Source: Phoronis australis
Taxonomy: Eukaryota > Phoronida > Phoronidae
Direction of reading: 5' to 3'
DNA length: 62,000 bases
Assembly (NCBI GenBank): GCA_002633005.1
Contig: NMRA01000012.1
Span: 1,801,992-1,863,991, forward strand
Under the pieces are notes generated by a model. It did not search any database, was not told the DNA's origin, and worked only from the letters and a program-made list of their open reading frames with translations. The position numbers were made by a program, and so were the translations under genes. Shown here piece by piece: positions 1 through 21,200 of the stretch. How positions within the stretch are numbered: the stretch's first letter is position 1; each line of letters starts with the position of its first letter.

Positions 1-8619
<8,619 letters not shown>

Positions 8620-9230
8620 GGCATAGCCGATTGGTAGACGTCTCTGTGATATCATTTGAATTACGAGTTTGCAAAACTATTGGACGAACATGTGCACCGT
8701 TATTTGTCTTAGGGTTGATGAGCCTAGCAATGATTTGTCACTCTGATGATATCTTCATGGAAATTTCATATCGGTCTACTTTGTATACCGCAGAGGTTTT
8801 GAAGAAACCACATATCACGCAAAGAATGTTCTTGTGTACCTGGAACCATTGATGTAGGACTATTTTAATTAAGGGGAGGGGAGCGGAATGGGAGAGCAGG
8901 GGGAAGAGGGAGGGAAGAAACGGAGAGGGGTTGAGGGATAGGGTGAGGGAGAGCGAGAAGGGAAGAGAAAAAGCGAGAGCACTCGCTTTCTTTAAACATT
9001 TATCTGTGCCAAAAATGGCGGAAATTCGGGAAAAACTATCCAATCGATCACCGATCGACCGGAACACATAACGTTGTTGCGGAATTCTTCGCTAATTTTG
9101 AGTCCCACACGAAATTGAACTACTGAATTATGTAAAGATGTCGAGATTTATTCTTAGTTGTCTTGCAGCCACCCGAGAAAAGCAGTTCTGACAATTTTTG
9201 CAAAAATAAAGCTGTAGTGGTTTGTCATCT
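8620..9230 (+). other. Probable SLC13 3' untranslated region
   Basis: This stretch follows the SLC13 stop codon. It holds a purine-rich tract of G/A blocks at about 8871-8979 and ends near an AATAAA signal at 9205-9210. No convincing coding region is seen; the short ORFs here have no recognisable features. Confidence 0.5.
9205..9210 (+). terminator. Poly(A) signal AATAAA, SLC13
   Basis: Canonical AATAAA 586 bp downstream of the SLC13 stop and the first good match in the proper strand; followed by a GT-rich stretch. Use is inferred. Confidence 0.5.
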
Positions 9231-10650
9231 GTCTGTTATTAACATTAATTGTTTCCTCCAATTTTAACATAACAGATATTGACTCATTTCAAAGATTCTT
9301 GTACTTTTATTTCACGGAATAAGCGTTTTATAAAAAAAAACAGACACATGGGAAACGAGCAACTGAAAAAAACATTTCTTCCCTACTTGTCGCCAAGTTA
9401 GGCAGATTAACTCTACCGTGAAATTTGTTGTGTATTTCTTATGGTAGACATCACCATTGTAACTTGCTTAAAATTTTTTGTTCGTGATACTATGTCATCA
9501 GACTACACATCACAACAGTGTACAACTAGTAGTCAATATTTTCCCTTTCAATTTGTTCGTTTATTAAACGGCGGTTTCCGGAAATGCGTTGCAAGCCGGG
9601 AAGTGTCCATCTGTTGCCTACTGATAGTTCACTTGATCTGTTCACGCTTCGAGCAACAAGCCGTAAAACGTGTGTTTAAGAAATTATAACCTTATCTGGT
9701 AGAAACGCCTAACGGTGCACTTTTATTTTAATTATTGTTTGAAGACAGTGCTCAACGTTACTGTTACCTGTTGAATGCATCTGCATGTGGCCGTATATTT
9801 ATCATTTCACGTGATATTTCATCGTCGTGGATACTGCTGTTAGTTTCACTTGGGAATGCATGTACATTTTCAAGTGAAGATTGCTTCGATTCTAGTCCTC
9901 GGTATACATTAGACGTACAGTACGTACGTCACAATTTCTAATGACGTCATTTGACGTATCTGCAGGTATATCCATTCCCACCATAGCGCATGTTTCTTCA
10001 TGCTATTAGCTGTTAATTTCGCTACAAGAGGGCGCAAAACGTTGCTTGGGTATTTACAGTTTCAAATTGGGCGGAGATGATTCAATTCATACAATTGATG
10101 TTTTTTGTCACCAATTATTCTAGGAATATTTGATGGTGCAAGTACATCGAATGACTTGTTAGCACTGTAGGACTCATTCTCGATACTGTTTGAGTCATTT
10201 GATATTTCAAGAGGGAGTTCACTTTTTTCCAATCCTGGGCATAGAGTAGTGAATCTGCTTCTAATTCACTAAACTGCTACTTTTAAAGTGTAATTTGCAA
10301 GGTCCAAGTATGTTAAATTGCAATAATATCTTCAAGGTATTGCTATTTGGATGTATTTTATTCCAATTATCGTATTATTGTATCTTTAGTTATTTAAAAC
10401 AAGCGAAAATACGAAAATGCGCGAAAAGTTGACCTTTGACACCGTGACATGGTGTTGGGGAACACAAACCAGATCATATCCCACAATGCAGTTCACTGCT
10501 ATTATATCACAGTACACGAAGAACAACGACCGTTCAACCTTGGCGTGTTTTAGTCATGGTGCATCGGTGTGTGTGTGCTATTTTAACACCAACCAGGTGG
10601 AAAGCATGAACCCATTTAAATTCTAAAAAGACAAGCATCTGGCTACGTAA
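9231..10650. other. Intergenic, nothing recognised
   Basis: AT-rich with only short random ORFs. A CRE-like word (TGACGTCA) lies near 9943 and an ACGTACG-rich patch near 9917; neither is tied to a visible gene. Confidence 0.5.
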
Positions 10651-10679
10651 TGGCAGGTTTTCGTGTGTTCTGCTCGTCT

Positions 10680-10794
10680 TTTGAAAATGACTGTTGAGTC
10701 AGCCATGGGAGCCGAAATATGCTCCGACCATTTTGAGGACGGCTGCTTTGACGACAAACACATCATGAAGGTTGAAGCTGGTCTTATAAAAAGG
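10680..10794 (+). pseudogene. THAP zinc-finger half-domain fragment
   Basis: One frame reads GAEICSDHFEDGCFDDK and continues to LIKR, ending at a good donor (AG|GTAAGT) near 10794. ICSDHF with a downstream CF is the Cys-His half of a C2CH THAP domain. The N-terminal CxxxxC and Trp half is not visible upstream in a compatible exon. Joining at phase 2 to an ORF at 11271-11471 would place it out of frame, so no continuing exon could be assigned. THAP domains occur in host DNA-binding proteins and in P-element/ISL2EU-type transposases; the surrounding repeats favour a transposon relic. Confidence 0.5.
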
Positions 10795-10799
10795 TAAGT

Positions 10800-11610
10800 T
10801 ACCTTGAGAAATTTGATGTCTAATAATTCATGACACTTTCGCAGTGCCTGAACAATAACAATCTTTTTTTTATAATCACCGTAGTTCTCAAGTGTTTAAC
10901 TGTTGTTTTTCCGTGAAAGATTCAGTTATAAATGGATCAGTAAAACTAAAAGCCACAAAAAATAAAGCTGATCTCAAAAGATGCATGTATTTTGAAAAGA
11001 ATGCAGACTATGAATAACGTAAAGCAGGATGGTAACTCAATTCCAAGGTTTTGATTATTAAAGTAGTTTATTTCAAAAAAAAAAAACAAGATTAAAATCT
11101 AGTTTTGGCATTTGCTTGAAGGTTATAAAAAAGGCGAAAACTTGCAATTAGATATCATCGTGTTTTACTTTAATCATGGACAACTCTGGATTCAAAATGT
11201 TTTTTACTTTTGAATTGCCGCTGTTGTGCTTTTCAGAGTATGTAAATGAAAGGAGAACACCTTTCACTTAGTGCGGAACAAAAGAGAAGCTGGAGATCTT
11301 GAAATTCGCTTAGAAATTGATGTCCCTCCAATGCCGACTACTAGTGCTCCAGATGTGTCCAAGGAGGATGCCGCGGCACAGATAAATTCAGACTTGGTGC
11401 TTTGTCCATGGGCAGAACTGGGATTTCTTTCCGTCACATATTTAAAAGTCACTACCAATGTTTTAGATTAAATTTTTGATAGTGGTACAGATAGCAATGC
11501 CAGAGTGTTTATAGTTCCAGTAGTGGAAATTGTGAAAAGCTTTTGTGTGTGGTATTTGGCTGTCCCATTTGTATAGATAAACCCAGTGATATACTATGTT
11601 CTTATATTGA
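10800..11610. other. Intergenic, one weak candidate exon
   Basis: A 66-codon + strand ORF at 11271-11471 (NKREAGDLEIRL start region) follows a TTTCACTTAG acceptor-like site, but no partner exon in phase is visible. An A-run lies at about 11079-11088. Nothing else is recognised. Confidence 0.3.
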
Positions 11611-11613
11611 AAC

Positions 11614-11763
11614 TAGTGGCAGATTTAGAGGGGGGCCATGCCCCCCTAAAATTCTCCCTGATTCCATTTGACTGTTTGGGGGTGCGAATGTCTGACGGGC
11701 AAAATCCTTGCTAATACCGTGCCCTGGCCCCCCTAACTCAAAATCCTGGATCCGCACCTGGAA
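11614..11763. repeat. Short dispersed repeat with GGGGGGCC ends, copy 1
   Basis: The left end reads GTGGCAGATTTAGAGGGGGG and the right end is an imperfect inverted copy (CCCCCCTAACTC ... GGATCCGCACC). The same sequence returns in reverse complement at 25696-25813, sharing GCGAATGTCTGAC and the CTAAAATTCT block, so it is a dispersed family, probably a small MITE. Confidence 0.7.
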
Positions 11764-12193
11764 ACATTTCAATGGTTCTTCAATACAATGACTATAAATA
11801 TTGCGGCATAGCTTTTTTTAAGTATATTTAATTTGCACTAAACTGTTGTTGTCCCATACAGTGGGTCGGTAAAGGAAGACTTTCTTAAGTGGGGGTGAAA
11901 AGGTACTTGCTTGGGTCGTCAGTCTTTTCGTGCGAAAATCTCATCTAAATTGTACACAGAATAATCACTTGCACAGAATTCGAACATTGTCTTGGGAATT
12001 TTTGAGTGAGTGGTATAAGCACTCCCTCCAGATTTCCGAATTCCTACTCATGTGCATACTTTTTGTGTTTTCACACCATGTCATAGACATCTAAAGCTAT
12101 TGCATACTGGAGCTTTTGGGTTGAGATTCAGTGGTTGCTGTGTCGTGTTATTTGATTTCTCATTGAATTACAGTAGAACTCGCTAAGTTGTAT

Positions 12194-12539
12194 NNNNNNN
12201 NNNNNNNNNNNNNNNNNNNNNNNNNNNNNNNNNNNNNNNNNNNNNNNNNNNNNNNNNNNNNNNNNNNNNNNNNNNNNNNNNNNNNNNNNNNNNNNNNNNN
12301 NNNNNNNNNNNNNNNNNNNNNNNNNNNNNNNNNNNNNNNNNNNNNNNNNNNNNNNNNNNNNNNNNNNNNNNNNNNNNNNNNNNNNNNNNNNNNNNNNNNN
12401 NNNNNNNNNNNNNNNNNNNNNNNNNNNNNNNNNNNNNNNNNNNNNNNNNNNNNNNNNNNNNNNNNNNNNNNNNNNNNNNNNNNNNNNNNNNNNNNNNNNN
12501 NNNNNNNNNNNNNNNNNNNNNNNNNNNNNNNNNNNNNNN
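12194..12539. other. Assembly gap (346 N)
   Basis: A continuous run of N. ORFs spanning it are meaningless. Any further exon of the - strand candidate gene at 12783-13060 may lie here. Confidence 1.
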
Positions 12540-12782
12540 AGCTCAAACCACTGAGCCACACTGTCTACAAATAATCAGAGACCTAACACTTTTTGAGTGA
12601 TTTGCTATAATGCAAAAAAATCCCAGTTTTATCACTGAAACTGGTATTTATCCACGGCTGAAACACGATTCACCAATGGGGATATGGGCGCCTGGGACTG
12701 ACTGGTAAAGCACCTACTTTTGATTAAAAAAAGACCAAGTTATAATTCGCGGTTGTAGGATACATATTGATATTATTCTTAC

Positions 12783-13060
12783 CAATCACTAACATCTAAT
12801 CGCGCACCTTCAGCCTGTTGACGTTCACAGGACGAACCCGCTGGGAGTGAGTCTTCGGCGACCAGAGAGAAAGGGCCGTGAAAGGGATCGAGGGAGAACG
12901 GCTCCACTACAGAAAAGCTGTGAACACATATTGTTCCTCTGGGATCTGTCACCTCCACCTCTACGTCCGAAAGGTCGGAATCATCTGAAAAGTCCACCTG
13001 TCCGTCCTTGTATCGTTCAAAGTATTCGTCATCTACGCTGCTGTACTCACTTGGACACAC
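12783..13060 (-). CDS. Candidate first exon, possibly P2RX7-C-terminal-like
   Basis: A 93-codon - strand reading frame starts MCPSEYSSVDDEYFERY, is rich in Asp, Glu and Ser, and runs to RLDVSDW. It is cut inside the Trp codon by a good donor (TG|GTAAGAA). An acidic N-terminus with a VEPFSL-type patch and a terminal DW(C) resembles the start of the P2RX7 intracellular-domain-like family that is amplified in many invertebrates, often near transposons. The diagnostic Cys-rich zinc part should follow in the next exon and is not seen; it may sit in the gap just to the left. Family assignment is tentative. Confidence 0.4.
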
Positions 13061-13399
13061 ATTGCTTCCTTTGTGTTCCCCAACACCACGTCACAGATGT
13101 GTAACGAACAAAAATGGCGCCCTTTCTATTCTCCGTTACAACGATGGCGTTACAACACCACGGCACTAAATATGTAAATAACTTTGTATAGTGGCGTACA
13201 ATTCAGTTAATGTTAAGAATATAGCAATGATAATTATAAACTAGAATTTAGACCATATTGTTGTTCAGATTGGTTTGGACCTTGCAATTTCCTCTTTAAG
13301 GTTTTTTATAATAGACCCTAGTTGTTTGTTTTATTGGTATTTGAGCGATTTCAGCATCATGTTCTCAGAACTTTTTTTACTAGATTTTTGTCTCGTTTT

Positions 13400-13512
13400 C
13401 TACATTTTTCGGAATTTTTGTTTCTCTGAGGCGGACATTTTTGCCCACTTTCCCAAATGCGGGGGCTCGAAAGAGCAGCCGAGACCCCCTCCCCCTGGGT
13501 GCGCGCATACCA
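13400..13512. repeat. Partial copy of the GCGCGCACCCAG-ended repeat
   Basis: Similar to 26935-27034: shared TTTTTGCCCACTTT, a G-rich patch, and the end CTGGGTGCGCGCAT. This copy is truncated; the left inverted repeat is missing. The overlapping 146-codon + strand ORF is not credited as a gene. Confidence 0.65.
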
Positions 13513-15079
13513 TGCCCAGAATTGTACTAAGACACTTAGTTTTCCTCACTTTTCAGCTGCTGGTTTATGAACCTTGCGGAATACTGGGTGTGTACTTAAT
13601 TCCAGTTTTATGTAAAAGTCAAATTTCGTGTCAGATATTTAAAATTCCAAAACACATGTACTTGGCACAAATTATTCAACGATGCAATTTAGAAACTTCC
13701 AAAATGAAACTTTAAAAATACTATTGTCCCCCCTAGTGTTTACAACCATGTTTATAATGGGTCAATTTCGCGCCTGATTACTCAAGATAAACTCCAGAGA
13801 ACAATGCCATCAGCTGAACATGGATGGCTTCTTTAAAGGTTATCGAACCGGTTGAGTGGTCCAAACTAGATAGGTGAGAGTGTCAGCCTAGAATTCTTAT
13901 TCATGGCTTCGCTAAACATGTTTTGCGTAATCATAACGAACGCCTGGCATTAATCGGTGATTTCTACAACTCCGTCTCTTAATTCCATTTATATACATTT
14001 TAGTTGTTTGGCATGGAATAATGAAGTGCAAACGTTTTCAGCAGTCAGCTAGTCAAATTTTTGACGCTGTTTAAAATTGTTTTGATATTAGTTAATAGTT
14101 CACCGACTTTAAAGTCGAACTTTTAAAGTTTTTTAATGTTAATGTTTTGCTGTTGAGAAACATCGTGAAGGTTACTTTTTAAAAACTTTAAACTTCTGAA
14201 ATTTTTACCACTATGACCAGATATCACGTTTAATCAAGCTTCGCCAACAATCTAGTCATAGATTAACCTTGCCTGGACTCATGAAGGTTTGGAGCCCAAA
14301 AACTTTTGATGTTGTGGACGTAACACTTTCACGAGGCACTGAGATAAAAATGCACCGATTCCCATAGAAGTGTGTTCAGAAGGTGCAACTGAAGAAGTTT
14401 GCTAATTTTTGCGGAAAAGTGTTGAATGCAGTGATACTTTGCGGAACCCTAGAGGAGTTACTGCGTTTTCTAGTTGACCAATCAAGCATGATCGCATTTG
14501 CGCTACCAGTGCTATTCATTCACACATGTACGCTCGCTCAAACTCCCTTTACATTCGTAAATCGTATGTTAAAGTAAATTACAACGAGAAATTACAACGA
14601 TCGATTCCTTTCTTGCCCTTAAGAGGACCGACGAAGATACCGGAAGTTAGCGCGAGGGCAATTAAAGTGCCACCGTTGTGTATTCAACAAGTTTAACGTG
14701 TAAAAGGGTGTGCTAACACTATTGTAACTGCAGCAAGGAAAACATTGAATCTACAATACATTAACAAGGACACTACAACCAACTTAATTATATAGATATC
14801 TCAGCGTAAACCAACACGACCATATTTTAACTTTCAAATGCATTAACCTGGTCAATAAAACCAAGCATTTTATTGATATTTAGTGCACCAAGTCCTCTTT
14901 TAGCCAACAAATACATTAGCACTACCACTGCAATTTACAATAATACTGTTATGTTTGCAAATATAATCATTGTAATTGATTTCCTTGGTATCAGTTTTGT
15001 TTGCAACAAACGCCTATTGTTTAACAAGTGTGTATGACAATACATTGTAGATTTTACAAGTTTGCAGATCTCAAATATT
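13513..15079. other. Intergenic, nothing recognised
   Basis: AT-rich with short ORFs only. It leads into the presumed promoter of the SRCR gene. Confidence 0.5.
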
Positions 15080-15125
15080 ATTTGCATACAACTCTATATT
15101 AATATTGGCCGCCACCAGTATATAA
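15080..15125 (+). promoter_or_regulatory. Candidate core promoter: octamer, CCAAT and TATA
   Basis: A perfect POU/Oct octamer ATTTGCAT lies at 15080-15087, an inverted CCAAT box (ATTGG) at 15104-15108, and TATATAA at 15119-15125. The signal-peptide ATG is at 15164, so the 5' UTR would be short. Spacing and order suit a TATA promoter. Function is inferred; the region is AT-rich and chance matches are possible. Confidence 0.4.
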
Positions 15126-15163
15126 CTGGATTCGTTATTGTAAGAGTTTGAAGTTCTGAGAAA

Positions 15164-15227
15164 ATGAGAGCGCATGAAGTACTTCTGATTACATTTTTAG
15201 TCGTGGAGTTTAAGCTAAGTTCTTCGG
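15164..15227 (+). CDS. SRCR gene exon 1: signal peptide
   Basis: Encodes MRAHEVLLITFLVVEF followed by Ser-rich residues and ends at phase 1 (TCGG|GTAAGA). A charged start, hydrophobic core and small residues at the end fit an ER leader. The phase joins exactly to the SRCR1 exon at 16304. Confidence 0.8.
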
Positions 15228-18200
15228 GTAAGAAACGCAAAATTATTTTATCATAGTTTATTTTATTAGTTAATCCAATACCCATTTGATTTTCTTGGCT
15301 CGCCAAAAGCTCAATTTATTACAGTTTATAGAATGATTATAATTTCAATTATGGCACATCTTTAACATTTTCTTCCTCCTACGAGTGGATTTATTTTTTG
15401 TTAAAATTTGGAATCAACGTGTTTTTGCTAAAAGGCCGATTCGTTAAATTTCTAACTGGAGGCCAAGTATGTGTTGCAGTCCCAACCAAGTCTTGCTTTG
15501 CCAATGTTGGCGGATTGACACTCTCCGAGCGCATCACCTATACATGTAGTTATTATAACTGCTAATAGCTACAGTCATTATAACTATAAAAACTACCCTT
15601 TGGATGTCTATCGGAACGAGTGATCTCAGTACAATGTCCACCATGCATTTTGGTCTGCAATCGCCTCTTGCATGAAAGAAAAGAGGGACTCAGTTGTGTT
15701 CCTGAACTCTTCGCCGCATTTGTGGATTTTCGAAAACACTGGCTGCCTTACCCTGCTCTATTTCAATATTATTGAAAATAAATAGCGATCTTTTCATGCA
15801 ACGTCCGTAACTTAAGGACAAAGTTCCCATTTGTTTTCATTGCAATAAGGGCTCAGTGCTTAGATACATCGTTATAAAATATCATTAATCAGTGACGTGT
15901 TTATGATAAGGCAAAAAGAAGGAAAAGCATTAAGAAAAGCATGAATTTTGTGAGTATACAAAGAATAGTTTACAGAACTTAGTAGAGTCCCTATTTGTGA
16001 CTGTTTCATGCAATTAGGCACAGACTCTTAGAAACAAGAAAAATATTCAGTAGATTGTGATTACGAGACTTGCATTGAACTTCTTGGATCGTAGTTGAGG
16101 GTTGCGTTCCGTAGACGCAAGACTAAGCAAGTCTTGGCGACATAACGCCATGCATTATATAGCCGTTCTCACAAAGATTATCTTGGGTTTAAGAAACTCA
16201 ACCCAGTTCTCGATTTATTACTATTCCTTTCTCGTTATATGTTGAGACTATAGTATAATATACATCGAAACAAAATGGACGATGCCTCTGTTCATGTTTG
16301 TAGCCACTGTTCGTCTTAAACCTGGCCCGGATTACGGACGTGTCGAGATATACGTATCAGATGAGTGGGTCGGCTTCGATCGCAGATATGGATGGGACAA
16401 AACGGCAGCTGAAGTTGTGAGTTGTTCAAATCTTTTAAACAAACACGTGCACGGATATTTCTTGTTTCTTTACAATATCGTTGTTTGATACAAAGAGGTG
16501 AAACTAATAATTTCTTAACCGTTGAAGACTCGCCAATCACATACCAACTTCGATGCGAAATAAAAGTTGACGATCACCATCTCGTCAGATTGCCATTTAA
16601 GCTTCCCCTGTATATTTAGGCACCGGGTGTAAATTTTTACATTCTCGGTGACATACTGCACACAGAAGTTATGAATTTCAGGTAAGATTAACGCACCTCT
16701 TGTCCAATGTTCTGTTAAGAGAAATTGGTTTCCGCTGAGATGAATTCACCCAGGCGTAAAGATCGGTTTCGTGTTGATATATTTCATCTACTTTCAATCA
16801 AAAAGAATTTCACATACATTTTTGAAACAATGCTTGTAGCTATAAGAAAAGCTTCGCAACAGTTGGACATTAAATCATGAACGTAATATGTTTTCTAAGT
16901 GGTGCTCTAGAACCTATCTTTTTCAATTTTCCGAGTATAAATTGCCAACGTATAATCGAAACCGTTGAAATATACAAATTCAATAAAGTGTTTGCTTTCG
17001 TTTACGTTTTACAGCAGCTTCATTCATGAGTGCGCCTTTTAAAACATTAGTGGTGACAACTGACTTAAACTTCACAGTCTATGAATAATAAAAAAATAAT
17101 GAAAAAATATTGCCTAGGGATTGTTCCCCGTGGCATTAATAATTGCTCAACATAAACATTTTGAAAATCGGTGGAGCGGTTTCCTTGACAAAAACAGGTC
17201 GATTAGTATGACTAATCGGTGGGCGGAGCTTATTGGCAGTTCGTTGTCTGAATTAACAAAGACTCGATGTGCCATAAAAGGAATGGCTCCTGTATTTACA
17301 GACTACGGATGTAGAGTGATTATGTCACACCCCTAGCAACTACTCCAAATTGGAGACAGACAATATGCCGGTAGTTTATTTACTTGCACTAACTCATTTG
17401 TTCAAACAGGCAAAATTCAACAAAAAGTAAATTTTCAAAAAACTGAAGATCATGCCCCGACTTCGTGAACCACACAGTTTATCACATTGACCACAAGTTT
17501 TCTAAAACACAATTTAACTGGTGATTTTCCAGTTACAACTTTTGATGCATGTAATTTTCCATAGAGGAGCGGAAAAAGTTAGAACCAAGCTGACGGAACC
17601 TTCTAGACTACCCAGGTGCGGGAATTCACACTTTTCGTCCCTGTTGAGGTTTACAGCCAACAATTCTCAGGTCGTGTATTCAAAATATAAGCGAAAAGGG
17701 CCGAAAAGGAAAAACACGCTTCTTCTCCGATGCCGCTTGAGAGCTTCGCGAAGACAGGAACATGACCAGTCGCACCAGTAGAATACAATCTGACGGAAGG
17801 AAAATGTGATCCTCGACAGACAAGCTTTCAGATGACGGGTTGCCTAGCGGCCATTTTCATTTTGTTTGGCATACAAATTGGATATGTACATGTATGCCCA
17901 GAGATTAGGCCTTAGTACCATGCATGTTTAGCTGTGTACAAATGTCTGTGGCATACTGACTTTGTTTCTGGCAAAGGTCAACTAGTGACTGGGATTCACA
18001 TTAGACATAGGCCTACTAGGTCAGGTGCGAATGGCAATCTCGATGTCCATAAAGTTAAACAGCCGGGACTGATTTTTGCTAAAGTTCAGTTTTCTATTAT
18101 CGTCATATATACAGATTCAGAAGTTCAGCAGAGTATTTAGGTACCTGTGCAAAGTTGAATTGTAGTTTCCAGTTTTTGTATTTATTACTTTCATTGTATA

Positions 18201-21200
18201 TTTTGAACTATTTCCAACTACAAAGTGTTCAGTAAATGCCTAATATCAACATAATGAATGTGAATTGTAGGTGTGTCGGGAGTTGGGCTATTCTTACGGT
18301 AAAACTACTTACACCACGCAAGATCATTCCTTTAAAGTCAAATTGACACACGTTGCATGCGTTGGTAACGAAATTTCCATAACAAACTGTTCGAAACAAG
18401 ACTGCTCTTCATGCCCAGGGTGGATGAGTGCCGGTGTGGTGTGCTACAACGAATCAGGTAAATAGAGACCCGTGAAACAGCTTCCTCCACCATTGAAGGA
18501 TTGTCAGAGAACAGTCTATTCAACAGTAGCCACACGACTGTGAATGGCTGCTTGTCGTGACTAAGCGTTAGAATTTACTACGGTGGCCTGTACGTGTCAT
18601 GTTTTGACAATTTCCAGCCCCGTGAAAAGTACCTGTCAACCGAGAGAAAAGTACTTTCCATCAAGGTTAAAAGTACCACTCGAGAGCAGAGATATTTTTA
18701 GTCAGGTTGATAGTCATATTTCACACGGGTGGAATGTAACTTCCAAGCGGGTTAGGTAGAAACTACCAGAAAATTAAAAAAGTTGTCATGTACTGGTCAC
18801 CGTAGTTTACAAGTCTCACGTTATTTCTGGTCCGGAAATCTTATTTCCAAAACTCGAACTCGAACTAAGTATGATTTAGGTAAATATTTTCTATTTAATT
18901 ATTAAGCCCAAGTTCAAAATATAGCAACTGGTCTCACCCATCTAACTTAGAAGTTCCAAAGATTATAGAGATATAATTATAAAAAATGCCATCTAACGTT
19001 TTTAGTGTTTTTTGCAACTTTGGAGAGTTTTTTAAAACTGCATATCCTCAGTATTTAGGCGTCAAAATGAGAAATTTCTGTTCTATGATATTTCGTACAA
19101 TGACAGGACTTGATTTCCATTGCCAACAAGAAAACAGAAAACGTCAGCAACCCAAGAAAACGCAATAGATTTAACAGATTTGGATTTTGTCAACCCTAAA
19201 ATTGCAAATTCGGAAATGGCCCATGAACGCAATTTGTCTGTAACTCGAGTTGTGCATTCATTTGGCAACAGTTCAGTGGTCGAACGAGCAAGACAATGCT
19301 TTTAAACCCAAACTGTTTCTGTCAAAAATATTCAACATTGGTAGCTGAAGAGCAGATAAATCGGCTTTTAAGATTAATGTTACTTAATGTTGACTTTATT
19401 CACTTAGGCTTACAGCTTAGACTAAATCCTGGTCCAGATTTCGGTTTGGTCGAAGTGGCCCTGAACGGAAAATGGGGCACAGCTTCGGGTAGATATAACT
19501 TGAGAAACAACGTAAATGTCATTTGCAAGCAACTCGGATACAGCGGAGGAGTCCGTCAATCTGTGCGTGAAAAAGTGGGAGAAGGGTCCATACCACAATG
19601 GATTTCAAGAGGAGTAAACTGCAGGGGAAGCGAGTCCATTATTTTCGACTGCCCAGACTCTACAGGATTCGGTGTAAGCCCAGAACACGAACACGATCTT
19701 AATGTGAGATGTTTCAGTGAAACAAAAAGTACGTTTGTGCAAGTCTCTGCTTACCTTAAGATACCACTAAATTTCTATGGAAACCTTGTAACGCGTAACG
19801 GTCGCCAAACTACGTATAAGACCAGGAAGGCATTGTCTCCCTGTTAAGACTGACAACAGTTATTAGAACAGCTTGAATATTTGGACGATTACAAAATGCA
19901 GAATTCTCATTTCCCGCCGTACACGTCTGTTTTGCACGTGAGCAATAACACCACCGAAGACGGGAAATTACGAGCAGAGCTGTCTGCCACAACGTAAAGT
20001 TTTCAATAAAAAGAGTTTTAGTAAAATCGGCTGGGGATTATTTTGCTGTAAATGTACATTTCTTGAAGTAAAAAGGTGGTCACATGAGAATAATAAAGAC
20101 ACAATAGCAAGAAGCATATTTTTAGAATCATATCGTCGACCTTTCTCCTTTCAGAAAATATATTCTTTTATTGGTTCACAAAGCATATTTTTTCGATATT
20201 TGACTGAGAGATGAGGTCGTTTATTAAGGTCCTTAAGGAAATCTTTAGAATTTGAGGATCCCATCTTGAGGGGCACTTTACGCTGAGGAGCCTTGCAGAC
20301 ATGGATCCTCATCAGTCAAGGAATTTTAAGTCCTTGATCTTTCAAGGTTCACCGTTTCGGTCCATTAAGGATGCGTACAACAGAAAACAAGGAATACGAT
20401 TCTTAAGGTCCACCCTACACGTTGTCAAGTCTTTTGAAATACAGACATGAACACTGTATAGCCTTTGTTGGTTTAGGTCACAAGCAGTTGGGTAGTCTGG
20501 CTTCGTAAATTTCTTTCGCACAGAAAACGTTTTATTTCAGCTATAGTTACTTCTGCGTCCTACCGCTACGGTGAAGTAGTAGTTTACGAATCGCTGATTG
20601 AAAAAGGCTACATCTGTGATGAAGGCTGGGACGACGCAGATGCAAAGGTACAAATTGTAGTTTAATATCCACACTATTTTGTAAATTGTATCACCAATTG
20701 TATATACCAGAATATTGTCTCGTATGTAGGCAGATGAAGTTTGCAGCTAAAACACTCGTACATTAGCTTTTCATTTGTCTTTGTAATGCCGGCTGTAAAA
20801 TCATCTATAACTCCTCCAAGGATTGCTGATTTTATAGTTATTCGTTCCTATTGAACACACAGTAATTGTCTGCTGAAATAGGCCAATCAAGTACTGTGTC
20901 ATCTCTGTACTACAAACTTTCAAAACCTGACCTGCTGCCGTTTGGGAAAAACTGACGCCAGTCGCATGTACAAGATGTATAGGCCTAACTATAAAAACAC
21001 GTTCGCAATCAAAACGCCAACTGTACGATATTTTTATATTTACTTGAAGAATAACTTGGCAAAATACATTTCTCAGTAAATATGTTGCTTTACCGTGCTA
21101 CTTTGTACTCACGCTACTGGTAGCATTTTTGTTCGATTTACATGCAATTTACACACAGCATGTATCTCGTTAATTGCCTTAACCCTACATTGTATACGAG

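Noticed and set aside
13275-13715. 146-codon + strand ORF
   Set aside because: Runs across a repeat copy (13400-13512), shows no domain or leader, and has Phe/Leu-rich composition typical of T-rich noncoding DNA.
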